64,000 nt of DNA from Treponema sp. (GTDB lineage: Bacteria > Spirochaetota > Spirochaetia > Treponematales > Breznakiellaceae), in NCBI GenBank assembly GCA_009781635.1, contig WQXU01000010.1, positions 1 through 64,000 on the forward strand. The letters run 5' to 3'. A program made the position numbers and the translations under genes. The notes under the pieces were generated by a model. The model worked only from the letters and a program-made list of their open reading frames with translations. It searched no databases and had not been told where the DNA came from. Each line of letters begins with the position of its first letter. Position 1 is the stretch's first letter. Below, piece after piece: positions 1-8,815 of this stretch.

Positions 1-30
1 ATATCCTTATTATTAAGAAAATGTTTATAC

Positions 31-768
31 TCAGATGACTTTGGCAATCAGCTGGATTGTATTAAAATATTTCCCGTCTTCTGCTGCCATCATATCCAAA
101 GTCCATTTGTCTTCACCGCAGGGGTTAATGCTTGCAAGGTATTCTTTCCAGGCTATATCGTGGCAAGCCATTTCACTAATGTTCACAATTTCTATGCCCG
201 CAGCCTTGCTAAACAAATTCTTCCACCATTCAATGCCGCGGACAGTTTTTGCAACCTCAGGAACATCCCAGAATGATTGCATTTCCGGCGGAACATTAAC
301 GCCAAAATCATACTTTAATCCGGGAAATGCAACTGCAATGTAACCGCCTTTTTTCACATAAGAAATAAGATTTGGCAGCATTTCCTCGTTGTCGCCGAAA
401 ATATTATATGCGCCTACCGAAAAGATCACATCGAAGTAACGCTTTGCAAACGGCAAGGGCTGTGTTGCGTCTAACATAAGAGGAACAATTTTATCTGCAA
501 TACCAAGAGATTGAAACCTCTCATAATTTTCGGTTGGGTCAATATATAAGTCGGCGGCAAAAACGTTTGCGCCATATTCCTGCACCAGGTACAACGATGA
601 CAAGCCCATTCCAGATCCCAAATCAAGGATTCGCATATCTTTTGTGATTGTGAAATGTGAAGCCAATTCCTCGGCTTGCCGTATTCCATTCGGCCCCATC
701 ATTGTCTCTTGCAATAGTGCAAAACCCTTTTCATCAGCGGCGAACTTGTCAGAAAATTTATTACTCAT
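31..768 (-). CDS. class I SAM-dependent methyltransferase
   Basis: A 245-residue cytosolic protein with a Rossmann methyltransferase core. Motif I is LDLGSGMGLSS at about residues 48-58, an acidic residue follows in FAADLY, and FDVIFSVGAYNIFG fits the motif IV region. This resembles Methyltransf_11-type small-molecule methyltransferases, but the substrate cannot be told. The start is supported by AAGGAAG a few bases upstream of the ATG. It is followed 29 bp downstream of the next leftward gene's stop, so the two may share a transcript. Confidence is high for the fold and low for the substrate. Confidence 0.85.
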   Translation of the reverse strand: MSNKFSDKFAADEKGFALLQETMMGPNGIRQAEELASHFTITKDMRILDLGSGMGLSSLYLVQEYGANVFAADLYIDPTENYERFQSLGIADKIVPLMLDATQPLPFAKRYFDVIFSVGAYNIFGDNEEMLPNLISYVKKGGYIAVAFPGLKYDFGVNVPPEMQSFWDVPEVAKTVRGIEWWKNLFSKAAGIEIVNISEMACHDIAWKEYLASINPCGEDKWTLDMMAAEDGKYFNTIQLIAKVI

Positions 769-797
769 TATTTTACTTCCTTTTGATTATCCTGATT

Positions 798-1646
798 TTA
801 CATATCTTTAAGGCATGGTTCATCTTCTATAAATTCTGCACTAAGACCTAATTTTGAAAAGTACTTACACATTGCTATACATGCAAATTTTTCAGAAGAA
901 TAATGAGTTCCGCCAATTACATTTATCTGTTTTTCCTGCTCAAACTCATGGGTTGCCACTGAATAGTCACTTTTTAGAGTAACGCCTGTTATTAGAGTAT
1001 TTATATTATTTTCTATTACTTCATTTATCACAAAAATATCATTACCGCCGCCTGCACATACAGCGACTTTATTATCCAGTATTTTTTTACCGCCGTATTG
1101 ATAAAGTTTTGTATCATGTCCAACAGCTTCAGAATATTTTAATTGGAGTTCATTTACGGTTTCATATTTAGTTTTTCCAATTATACCGCAAACCCCTCCT
1201 CTATAATCTATAAACGGCTTAACCATTTCTATGTCCAAAGCATCTGCGAGAGTTTTACTTGTTGAATATTCACTAAAATTATCCAATGGAGAATGAATAC
1301 AGTAAATTGAAATATACTTTTCTCTTAACTTTTCAAGTAAAGACGGGTTCATATTATAAAAACCAACAGGAGATTTATTTAAATTCCATATTGAAGCATG
1401 ATGTACAAATAACATTGCATTTTTATAATTATCTATAAGTTTATTTAAAACATCTTCAGAGGGAAACACAGCCGTAAACACATTGTTAACTGTTTCAGTA
1501 TAATCACATACTAAACCCATATTCGTATTAATAAAATTATCACAGAAATAAGGTTTTAGTTCAGGCATATAATCTATCCAATCATCAGAAAGTCCGGGTT
1601 TTATAAAATCATTATCAATTTTGATATATAAGTCTTTTGCTAACAT
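798..1646 (-). CDS. NIF3/DUF34-family putative metal-binding protein
   Basis: A 282-residue protein that matches the NIF3 (YbgI/YqfO, DUF34) family. Family metal-ligand positions are visible as LFVHHASIW (about residue 80), IYCIHSPLDNF (about 115) and GGTHYSSEKFA near the C-terminus. The family binds a dinuclear metal site and is often misnamed GTP cyclohydrolase I type 2; the reaction is unsettled. It is more divergent than the second NIF3 protein at 56425-57192 and carries an N-terminal extension. It sits between a methyltransferase and a zinc-ribbon gene, all leftward. The start follows a CAGGATG site. Confidence 0.8.
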   Translation of the reverse strand: MLAKDLYIKIDNDFIKPGLSDDWIDYMPELKPYFCDNFINTNMGLVCDYTETVNNVFTAVFPSEDVLNKLIDNYKNAMLFVHHASIWNLNKSPVGFYNMNPSLLEKLREKYISIYCIHSPLDNFSEYSTSKTLADALDIEMVKPFIDYRGGVCGIIGKTKYETVNELQLKYSEAVGHDTKLYQYGGKKILDNKVAVCAGGGNDIFVINEVIENNINTLITGVTLKSDYSVATHEFEQEKQINVIGGTHYSSEKFACIAMCKYFSKLGLSAEFIEDEPCLKDM

Positions 1647-1818
1647 ATTGTTACATCCTGATTATACTGTATACCATCCGGCAATGGAAGCTTCACCCTG
1701 CGGAGGCTCATTGTGAGTATAAATAATATAGAGTATTTTTTCAATTATCTTGTTTCTATTAAATAAAAATTATTAAGCATACAGCGGACAATATTGCCTG
1801 CCATACACTTAATACTTA

Positions 1819-2079
1819 TTATGTCGTTTTCCAGCGTTTTAGTGTTGGAAAAAACTCTTGCATTGCCTTGCGAGCTGTTTCGGCATCAGGGTAAACGTGC
1901 GGGACTCTGAATGGGATGCAAGTTTCTATGACACCTTCCATTGTAGCGCTTGGATATGCGAATTTGCCTTTTTTATAGCAATGTTCGCAATAATCTTCGT
2001 TGTCTGTGCCATCTGTATTTGTGCCTTGTTTGGCATACTCAAATGGCGTAGCGCATGATTGGCAAATTTTTTGTTCCAT
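1819..2079 (-). CDS. small zinc-ribbon protein
   Basis: An 86-residue protein with two Cys pairs, CQSCATPF at residues 6-13 and CEHCYKKG at about 31-38, forming a probable treble-clef or ribbon zinc site near the N-terminus. The C-terminal part, with PHVYPDAETARKAMQEFFP, is typical of the 'putative zinc ribbon' family (PF12674) that is common next to regulators in Firmicutes and spirochaetes. AGGAG lies 8 bases before the ATG. Its role is unknown, and it probably belongs to the same leftward cluster as the XRE-glyoxalase gene upstream. Confidence 0.75.
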   Translation of the reverse strand: MEQKICQSCATPFEYAKQGTNTDGTDNEDYCEHCYKKGKFAYPSATMEGVIETCIPFRVPHVYPDAETARKAMQEFFPTLKRWKTT

Positions 2080-2123
2080 AATTTACATCTCCTAAAATAT
2101 ATTTATAGTTTCATACGAAACTA

Positions 2124-2726
2124 TTATTCTGTTTTTTTATAGTTTCCTGTTATTTCGATAACATTATTATCAGGATCATATAAATTAAAAAAATAATAAT
2201 TTGTATGCGCTTGTATAATTTCTGTTACTGTTCCGATATTTAGGCTTTTTACTCTTTCGTATTCTGCCTGTAAGTCACTAATCCAGAAGTTTAATACAAA
2301 TTTATGATCACCGCTGACGCCATAATCATGGCCTTGCAGATTTGCTTCGTTCATTATTGACATACATATACCGTCAATGAAAAATTGCGCAAATATATTA
2401 GGGCTTATAATTAAACCATGTATCGATAAAAATACTTCATAAAAATCAAATGACCTTTTAAAATCTTTTACAATTAAATACATGCCGAATTTTAATGGGT
2501 TTCTATTTTGTTTATCTGATAACTTTTCATTAATTGCGAGTAAGTCATCGGCAGAAACCGAGAATAATTTACTCATAGAAATAATTTTATCTACTTCAGG
2601 AAGAGTTTGGCCAAGCTCCCATTTAGAAACGGACTGCCTTGATACATTCATTTTCTCAGCCAGTGTTTCCTGTGAAAATCCGTTTTTTACTCTGTATTCC
2701 TGTATTTTCCGGCCAATACTTAACAT
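2124..2726 (-). CDS. XRE-type HTH regulator fused to a glyoxalase/VOC domain
   Basis: Residues 1-65 are a Cro/C1 helix-turn-helix: IGRKIQEYRVKNGFSQETLA, then MNVSRQSVSKWELGQTLPEVD, ending LFSVSADDLL. Residues about 75-200 read as a VOC (glyoxalase/bleomycin-resistance) domain, with FYEVFLSIHGL, FWISDLQAEYERVKSL and NLYDPDNNVIEITG. An upstream in-frame ATG would add 17 residues, but GGGGAGA stands directly before the internal ATG at 2726, so I start there. The VOC part probably senses a small ligand or acts as an enzyme; which one is not visible. It may regulate the small zinc-ribbon gene that follows. Confidence 0.8.
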   Translation of the reverse strand: MLSIGRKIQEYRVKNGFSQETLAEKMNVSRQSVSKWELGQTLPEVDKIISMSKLFSVSADDLLAINEKLSDKQNRNPLKFGMYLIVKDFKRSFDFYEVFLSIHGLIISPNIFAQFFIDGICMSIMNEANLQGHDYGVSGDHKFVLNFWISDLQAEYERVKSLNIGTVTEIIQAHTNYYFFNLYDPDNNVIEITGNYKKTE

Positions 2727-3042
2727 TTTCTCTCCCCATTGTTCTAAGTATAAATAAAAATAATAATATATAAACAAAGTAAAGTTTACATTTTGTCAAC
2801 CTGTGGTTGCGAATGAGATTTTATTCCAATATACTCTATTATGTCAAGTATTATTATAATTCAATTTAACCATTATTTCGTCTGATGTGTTCTATATTTT
2901 GATGTTTTTATATTGTCTAAATTTTATAGACATAAATATTCCTAAAAAGCAGATTATAAAAGAAACATTATTAATATATTGTCATATATGTCCAGGTTTA
3001 ATACTGATAGATTTCATGCATCACATTGGAAAGCTTGTATAT

Positions 3043-3579
3043 TTAATCCCTTGAATAAGTTCCTGTAATTTCCGCCTTTGCAATAATTTTTCCTTCTAAA
3101 ACAGAGATAATTTCTGCGTAAGATCTAAAACTGCCAAGATCATTTATCAAAGCAGTATTTAAAGCATATAATGTCATTTTATACTCATGCCTCCAGGAAC
3201 CCCTGGGAGGTTCGGGTCCTCCATAACCGGGAGTTCTGAATTGATTATTTAATTCAATACTTCCTATAGGCATGTTATTACCAGAAGCATTTTCAATAAT
3301 TTCGTTGTAATTGGGAGGAATATTAAATACAGCCCAATGTACCCAATTTCTGCCGTCAGGATCATGGATTATCAAAGCAAATGATTGAGTGTCATTGGGT
3401 GAATTAATCCAATTAAAGGGAATGCTTATATTTTGCCGGCCTTCAGTATTTCAATAACAATATTTATCTGGAATACGCTCACCATTTTTAAAAGCACTGG
3501 ATTGCAGCTCAAAATTATCTTTATTACAACCTGCCAAAATAAGTATTAGTACGATAATTAATAAAATCTCTTTTTTCAT
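3043..3579 (-). pseudogene. PEBP/YbhB-family lipoprotein with an in-frame TGA
   Basis: Reading leftward from an ATG at 3579, behind a strong CCGGAGG site, gives a lipoprotein signal peptide with lipobox LILAGC (Cys18). The reading then reaches a TGA at 3451-3453 (codon 43) inside DKYCY*NTEGRQNISIPFNW and continues without a frame change into a clear PEBP (Raf kinase inhibitor-like) domain: IIHDPDGRNWVHWAVFNIPP, then YGGPEPPRGSWRHEY and MTLYALN. The full reading is 178 codons, close to the family size. The TTG at 3375 could start a fragment, but that would lack the N-terminal strands. The simplest reading is a point nonsense mutation or a sequence error. Confidence 0.8.
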
Positions 3580-3719
3580 TTTTCCTCCGGATTAAGATAT
3601 GAATATAATAATATTTTAATTTTGATTGCTATGAACTTTTTTGATCATTAGATAATCTTTAATAATTTACTTTTAATACTGTACGATTATATATTCAACG
3701 AATATACACAGCCTTTATA

Positions 3720-3863
3720 TTAAGACGGCCGGGTGATCGAAGCCGCCGCCACGATCCCCATAAAATATAATGTCCAGTCAAAATGCCATGTCATGTGAAA
3801 AAAAAACGCAGTAACGGTAAACAGCACAAATTGCTTATTACGAGAATATTTATACTGTAGACC
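3720..3863 (-). pseudogene. possible fragment of a membrane-protein gene
   Basis: In the 312-base gap between the PEBP pseudogene and the LytTR gene, the leftward strand holds a stop-free stretch of about 47 codons. It reads RNKQFVLFTVTAFFFHMTW then HFDWTLYFMGIVAAASITR and ends at TAA (3720-3722). Two hydrophobic segments and a GC-rich stretch unlike the surrounding AT-rich DNA suggest the C-terminal end of a polytopic membrane protein whose 5' part is gone. I cannot name the family. No start codon or ribosome site is visible. Confidence 0.3.
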
Positions 3864-3878
3864 AAATGATTATATAAT
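3850..3878 (+). promoter_or_regulatory. putative sigma70 promoter of the LytTR gene
   Basis: TTATAC (3850-3855) and TATAAT (3873-3878) are 17 bp apart. The ATG of the LytTR gene is only 13 bases after the -10 box and has no ribosome site, so the transcript would have a very short leader. Confidence 0.45.
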
Positions 3879-3891
3879 AATAAAATAAAGC

Positions 3892-4341
3892 ATGATTCTT
3901 AAAACAGAGCAAAATGAAACAAAAAAGGATATAGAAGTAATAATTTCATATCCTGTAAAAAATAAAACTATCGAACGTCTTATTTCATTTATAAATTCAT
4001 TAGATACAAAAATAGAAGGACATATTGAAAATAGCATAAAGCATATAATTGTATCTGATATTTATTATATTGAAAGCTGTGATAAAATAGCGGTTATTTT
4101 CTGTGAAAAGGATAGTTACAGGACAAAATATCGCTTGTATCAAATTTATGATAAATTAAAAGGATTAGGTTTTGTCCAAATTAGCAAATATTGTTTGTTG
4201 AATATAAACAAACTTGATAGTATAAAACCATTGTCAAATAGAAATATGGAAGCTATATTGACAAATGGAAAACGATTACCTATAACTAGAAAATATCTTC
4301 TTGATATAAAAAGCAAATTACAGGAGATTATAAATGAATGA
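3892..4341 (+). CDS. LytTR DNA-binding regulator (no receiver domain)
   Basis: A 149-residue protein whose C-terminal ~100 residues match the LytTR DNA-binding domain: VSDIYYIESCDKIAVIFCEK, YRTKYRLYQIYDKL, GFVQISKYCLLNINKLDSI and LTNGKRLPITRKYLLDIK. There is no response-regulator domain, so it is a stand-alone LytTR regulator. It overlaps the downstream DUF3021 membrane gene by 8 bases, the arrangement of 'LytTR regulatory systems' in Firmicutes, where a membrane partner controls the regulator. By analogy it should regulate its own operon and perhaps the following DUF2141 gene. Confidence 0.85.
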   Translation: MILKTEQNETKKDIEVIISYPVKNKTIERLISFINSLDTKIEGHIENSIKHIIVSDIYYIESCDKIAVIFCEKDSYRTKYRLYQIYDKLKGLGFVQISKYCLLNINKLDSIKPLSNRNMEAILTNGKRLPITRKYLLDIKSKLQEIINE

Positions 4342-4756
4342 AAATATTAAAAAAATAATTTTATATATATTTGCTTCTACCGGAACAGTATTTTTTCTTT
4401 ATTCAATTTATGGAATAATAAGCGGTGGAATATCTATAGATAGTCATACTATTTTAGAAATTATTGGAGCTAATACAGTTATTACTATAGGGCTTTTTTT
4501 ATTTGAAAATATAAAATTTCGTTATGCAATATTTGAAATATTGCTTGATATTGGTTATATGGTAGTTGTTATAGTAATATTTGGGCTATTATTTAATTGG
4601 TATAATTACATTCCTATATGGATTCCTATTATCATAGTGTTTATTGTTTACACTATTTTTTATTTGCTTGGTTTTGTAAGGATTCGAAAAGATATAGAAG
4701 AGATAAATGAATTATTGAAAAAAAATAAGGAAAAAGAGAAAAATATGCCATCTTAG
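4334..4756 (+). CDS. DUF3021 membrane protein, partner of LytTR regulator
   Basis: A 140-residue protein with four predicted membrane helices (about residues 8-28, 42-60, 68-90 and 95-115) and a short charged lysine/glutamate-rich cytoplasmic tail. Size, helix number and its place directly behind a LytTR gene fit DUF3021. In related pairs the membrane protein restrains the regulator; that is inference here. It overlaps the regulator by 8 bases (ATGAATGA), which suggests translational coupling. Confidence 0.75.
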   Translation: MNENIKKIILYIFASTGTVFFLYSIYGIISGGISIDSHTILEIIGANTVITIGLFLFENIKFRYAIFEILLDIGYMVVVIVIFGLLFNWYNYIPIWIPIIIVFIVYTIFYLLGFVRIRKDIEEINELLKKNKEKEKNMPS

Positions 4757-4834
4757 TATCAAATTTGTGTATATTAGTAAAAATCCATTGTAAAAAATAA
4801 GAAATCTCCCTATATCCATATTATGGAGATCAAT

Positions 4835-5269
4835 ATGTTAAAGAAAACTTTATTTTTTTGTATATCATTAATATTAGCAAATAATATTTTTGCGAATAAT
4901 ATTATTAACGCAACCATTGAAATAAACGGAGTGACTGTAAATGGCGGTTTAGTTTATGTAGCTGTATATTCAAATGAAAGAGATTATATAAATGAAACCT
5001 CGCTTTTTTCATTTACCTTGCAGCCATCCAGATCAACATTGACTTATTCTTTGGAATTGCCCGAAGGTGAATATGTAATTACAACATTTCAGGATACCAA
5101 TAATAATGGGATATTGGATACAAATATATTTGGAGTGCCAACAGAGCCTGTCGGCAAAAATAATTATAATCTAAGAGGAACGTCAGGAAATTTTCATAAT
5201 TTAAAAGTTATTATTAACAATAGTTCAACAAGATTAATTGTCAATATGGGAAGAGTAAGAATTATTTAA
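4835..5269 (+). CDS. secreted DUF2141 protein
   Basis: A 144-residue protein with an N-terminal signal peptide (MLKKTLFFCISLILANNIFA) and a beta-rich body typical of DUF2141: GGLVYVAVYSNERDY, LPEGEYVITTFQDTNNNGIL and IFGVPTEPVG. The DxNxNGxxD-like segment DTNNNGILD may bind calcium. An ATG at 4823 is in frame, but GGAG at 4826-4829 is correctly spaced for the ATG at 4835, so I use that start. Its function in the cell envelope is unknown. Its stop overlaps the ATG of the next, broken gene (TAATG). Confidence 0.75.
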   Translation: MLKKTLFFCISLILANNIFANNIINATIEINGVTVNGGLVYVAVYSNERDYINETSLFSFTLQPSRSTLTYSLELPEGEYVITTFQDTNNNGILDTNIFGVPTEPVGKNNYNLRGTSGNFHNLKVIINNSSTRLIVNMGRVRII

Positions 5270-5595
5270 TGATTAAAAATATTAAGAAATATTTATAGCA
5301 TATATTTATATTTTTACTCTTTGAAACAATAGCTATCGTTCTATGGATAATGCTTGAAAATATATTTTACTTTTTTAATTTTACCTATATCGAATATTTT
5401 GTATCACTTGGAAATGGATTAGTAATTGCTAAATTTAAAAACGCAAGAATATTGATACAGCTCTTTATTGGTATTTATATGCTTGTATATCTGGGAATAA
5501 TATCTCGTGAAAATATGCAGATTGTAGAGGTTTTTTATTATATATCAATCGGAGTATTTGAAGATGCTGTAATACATTATTTAACTGCATATTAA
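5269..5595 (+). pseudogene. small membrane protein interrupted by an early TAG
   Basis: An ATG overlaps the stop of the DUF2141 gene (TAATG), the usual sign of translational coupling. The frame runs nine codons to a TAG at 5296-5298 and then stays open to 5595. The part after the TAG begins with a membrane helix (IFIFLLFETIAIVLWIM), followed by two more hydrophobic segments. The family is not recognised. It may be a recent nonsense mutant, or translation may restart at the ATG at 5350, giving 81 residues without the first helix. Confidence 0.5.
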
Positions 5596-5723
5596 AGTGA
5601 TTTTATTTTTAGAAAATCATTTGCAATGAATAATGCTTTTTTATCGGAAATAGGATTTAAACTATAAAAAAGAAAATACGGTGCATAAAACATGTTAGGC
5701 AAAATATGCTATTATTTAAAAAA

Positions 5724-6494
5724 TTATGCCATGGATACAAATACTAAATTTACCATTATATGCATTATAATAGGTGAAACTAATCCTTTTGATTTTATTG
5801 CAGCTCCGCCCATATAAAATCCTCCAATTGAAAAGAGTAAACATATCCATATTGGGAAATTTAATGAATAATGATATAATCCAAAAGTTATTGATGTAAT
5901 AATTAAACCAAATATTTCATTAGATATATCAATTATTCTTGATAAAATAAAACCTCTCCAAATATATTCTTCAAATATTGCATTAATAATTGAAAATATT
6001 ATTCCATATATTAAAATATCATAATAAATTTGTTTTGTAAAAATAAATATTAAAACTATACTTAAACAAAGTGTAATAAAAACAAGTGTAAATCTCCATA
6101 TTATTTCATTAAAACCATTCCATATAAGAGGAAACTTTATACTTGCTTTATAATCCCCAAATCCAATAATTTTATTTTTTGGTCTTTGTATAAAATGCCA
6201 TATTATAAATGGAATTAAATAGCCAACTAAACTAAAACGATTAAGTATTATTGATGCATAATCAGAAATATTATATTGGCTTATTAAATTATTATTTATA
6301 TAGTTCCATAAAATATAACCGAATAATGTAATACAAAAAACAAGTAATATATTTTTATAATATGGAAAAATAAAAATTGTTATCAAAAATAATATTCCCG
6401 TTAAAAGTACATATTTAATGGGAATTAATTGGATTAATAACACAAATAACGGGAAAATACAAATAATAAATAAATCTATTTTTCTTTTATCCAT
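5724..6494 (-). CDS. CPBP-family intramembrane metalloprotease
   Basis: A 256-residue, strongly hydrophobic protein with about seven membrane helices. The CPBP (Abi/CAAX-protease-like) signature is present: FEEYIWRGFIL (EExxxR), a second motif with GLYHYSLN, and HIMVN (HxxxN) in the last helix. These residues build the metal site of the Rce1-like fold. It is extremely AT-rich and stands alone, facing the methyltransferase gene to its right. The substrate is unknown; relatives process peptides such as bacteriocin leaders or act in immunity to them. Confidence 0.85.
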   Translation of the reverse strand: MDKRKIDLFIICIFPLFVLLIQLIPIKYVLLTGILFLITIFIFPYYKNILLVFCITLFGYILWNYINNNLISQYNISDYASIILNRFSLVGYLIPFIIWHFIQRPKNKIIGFGDYKASIKFPLIWNGFNEIIWRFTLVFITLCLSIVLIFIFTKQIYYDILIYGIIFSIINAIFEEYIWRGFILSRIIDISNEIFGLIITSITFGLYHYSLNFPIWICLLFSIGGFYMGGAAIKSKGLVSPIIMHIMVNLVFVSMA

Positions 6495-6565
6495 ATTTTA
6501 TATCATATATTATTTTAATTAAATTATTATGTCAACATATTTATATATCAATTCTAATATTATTA

Positions 6566-6675
6566 CACATAACACACAATTAATGCGGAGGAGCAGCTTA
6601 CGCATTAATTTAAAGTGCCCGTTCAGCGGCTCTAGTCCCGGAAATTGCCAGTCAGGTTCGCCATATATGGCTGTC
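6566..6675. repeat. dispersed intergenic repeat, copy A
   Basis: The stretch begins ATAACACACAATTAATGCG and ends in a CCATATATGG-like core. It shares its opening (ATAACAMACAATTAAYG) and about 50 bp of its right half with 11302-11385. Copy A has an extra hairpin, TTAATGCG...CGCATTAA, in its middle. It is GC-richer than its surroundings and resembles a mobile or recombination site, but the core boxes of an integron attC site are not complete. Confidence 0.45.
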
Positions 6676-6763
6676 ATTATTTTTGGTAAAATGATCAAAA
6701 ATGTTCATTGTAAAAATATATAATATTGTATAAAATAATAATTCATTAAAAGGAGTATCAAAA

Positions 6764-7552
6764 ATGAATGAAATTGAAATTAATAAAAAAGCATGGGGTC
6801 TGTTATCAAAGGATCATTATGAATATTTTAAAAAAAAATTAATGGAAAATAAACATCATTTAAGTAAAATTATAGAAGAAGAAATCGGAGATATTTCCGG
6901 AAAGTCTGTAATTCATCTTCAATGCAACACCGGAGCAGATACGATTTTATTGGCTCGTAAAGGAGCTTATGTAACCGGAGTAGATTTAGTTCCTGATAAC
7001 ATTTTATATGCAAAAAGATTGTCACAGGAGTTAGGTATAAAAAACATTGATTTTTTTCAATCAGATATTATGAAATTAAAAGAAAATCATAATAAAAAAT
7101 ATGATATGGTATTTACATCTGAAGGTGTTCTTTGTTGGCTGCCTGATTTAAATAAATGGGCCGAAGCAATTAAGCATTTACTAAATGAGAACGGTGTTTT
7201 TTATATATTGGATTCACATCCATTTTTAATGGCATTTGATGAAAATAAATTAAGTGAAAATAAATTAGAAATAAAATATCCATATTTTTTAAGAGAGACA
7301 GAATATCATGGTTCGATTGGAGGATATGCATCTGAAGGAAAAGATACGGAAAGCTGTGAATGGATGTATAAGGTTAGTGATATAATAAATTCATTGGCTA
7401 GAGCAGGTTTAACAATAGAATATTTTAATGAATATGATACATTGTTTTTTGATATGGGCGGAATGGAAAATTGTAAAAATGGCCAATGGCATTATCCGCA
7501 TTTTAATAAAAAATTGCCATTTTCATTTAGTTTAAAAGCAAGATTAAAATAA
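6764..7552 (+). CDS. class I SAM-dependent methyltransferase
   Basis: A 262-residue methyltransferase. Motif I is present in the form VIHLQCNTGADTILLA (residues about 48-63), then the acidic VTGVDLVPDNI, and YDMVFTSEGVLCWLPDL for motif IV. The reading fits the Methyltransf_11/25 group acting on small molecules; the substrate is unknown. AAGGAG lies ideally before the ATG. It is a single gene between a dispersed repeat and a ruined IS element. Confidence 0.85.
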   Translation: MNEIEINKKAWGLLSKDHYEYFKKKLMENKHHLSKIIEEEIGDISGKSVIHLQCNTGADTILLARKGAYVTGVDLVPDNILYAKRLSQELGIKNIDFFQSDIMKLKENHNKKYDMVFTSEGVLCWLPDLNKWAEAIKHLLNENGVFYILDSHPFLMAFDENKLSENKLEIKYPYFLRETEYHGSIGGYASEGKDTESCEWMYKVSDIINSLARAGLTIEYFNEYDTLFFDMGGMENCKNGQWHYPHFNKKLPFSFSLKARLK

Positions 7553-7680
7553 AAAAATGCGGTGGAAAAAATTGCCACAAAGGCGCATACCCATAATTGA
7601 CGGTAATTGAACATTTTTTTATGCTCGTAAAATGCTTCGCATTTTCCTTATCGGGCACAAAAAAACGTCTATGAGAAAAG

Positions 7681-8576
7681 TCAAGCGGCTTTTAAGGATT
7701 CTTGAAAAAATATATTCTCTTTATTCAAGAACCTTATATATTCCGACATCTTCTTCTCATGCAATACAGAATTCCATGAATAGTGATAATCTTGCTTTTT
7801 AAGCATCTGGTATATTTGTGTAATTACTTTGCGGCATAATACCATTCTATTAATCCCTTCCTTCATGTATAAACTGACTTTTTCATAAAATATGCTTAAA
7901 TCTTTATTATTATCATGAAAATGATTAAGAGATTGAGATAAAAGAGTAATAGACAGTTTTCTTCTGGCTTTATTCGTACTTTTGATAATGGTTTTATCAT
8001 TTGAGTTTTCAACTCTGAGAGCGCTGAGTAAATACGAAGCGAGAAGCTTTGAGTTCCTGAACCTCGAAACATCAGCGATAATCGCAATAGCCGTAATGAC
8101 AGAAACAACTGACAAGCTGGTTAAGATTCAAATTTGAGACATATAAGGAGCACCGGTTTTGTTTATTTCATCAACAAGTTTGTCAAACGTTGCTTCCAAA
8201 TGTTCTAAAGTGTCCATAAGAAGATTGATTTGAAAAGATAAAAAGTAATCAACAGATATTTTTCTTATTGAAGTTTTTCTGACAGTTTAGCAGCGTCCAG
8301 TTAGTCTGTTTTTTTCCCCGGAACGCCTACGGACTTTAACTGATAAGTGTTTGAGATAATTACTTGTCTAATTAAATCCTTAAACAAAGCGAAAAAAGAA
8401 AAAATGTTAATAGTCGCTTCAACAAGGTTAAAAGTATCTTTGTTGAAAGTAGAATAAAAGCTCTTTAATCCAGATATGTCAAGCTCAAAAGTTTCTGCTT
8501 GTTTTTCCTTTGAGTTATCAGAGAGATAACAACAGGTAAAACGGTTAGCGTGAAGGTCAATTCAGACAAACTTCAT
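7681..8576 (-). pseudogene. IS110-family transposase, multiply broken
   Basis: From an ATG at 8576 behind AAGGAGG, the reading starts MKFV*IDLHANRFTCCYL, the classic IS110 start with the RuvC-like Asp but a TGA at codon 5. It goes on through VGVPGKKTD*LDAAKLSEKL, which has another stop, then a region shortened by an internal deletion. The C-terminal transposase_20 part follows, SVITAIAIIADVSRF then NSKLLASYL, in an open frame of 144 codons. At least four stops and a deletion make it non-functional. The name refers to the ancestor. Confidence 0.85.
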
Positions 8577-8684
8577 GAAAATCCTCCTTAAAAAGAAATT
8601 AATTAATGGAAAGAAAGTCAGTATACTACTAAACGTCTATCCGGGGTAATGATGTGATAAATACCATTCCCCAAAAGGCGATGC

Positions 8685-8731
8685 GGTGCTGATTGTACGA
8701 GGTCAATTAAGTTTAAGGTACAACCAGCATC
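8685..8731. ncRNA. stable hairpin in the IS110 leader, possible relic of a bridge RNA
   Basis: Arms 8685-8698 and 8718-8731 pair at 13 of 14 positions (one G-T) around a 19-base loop. The hairpin lies 109-155 bases upstream of the transposase start, inside the non-coding end of the element. Active IS110 elements encode a structured bridge RNA with large internal loops in this place. That this hairpin belonged to such an RNA is inference. Confidence 0.35.
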
Positions 8732-8815
8732 GTTCTTTCCAGAACTAAATTTAGTATACCAGCTTCGCATCTGCTTTTATCATAACTTCGTTAGACGAAA
8801 TGCCAATGGGTATGC

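Larger units (their letters stand above)
7585..8815 (-). mobile_element. decayed IS110-type insertion element
   Basis: A leftward IS110-family transposase pseudogene is bracketed by GCATACCCAT (7585-7594) and its exact inverted copy ATGGGTATGC (8806-8815). The ~240 bp before the transposase start hold a strong hairpin. A size of 1.2 kb is within the family range. IS110 members usually lack terminal inverted repeats while IS1111 members have subterminal ones, so the 10-bp repeats may mark subterminal repeats rather than exact ends. The true ends could lie further out, up to about 9050. Confidence 0.55.

Noticed and set aside
6529..6723. 64-codon rightward gene
   Set aside because: It runs across the dispersed repeat, has no ribosome site, and its composition does not look like protein.
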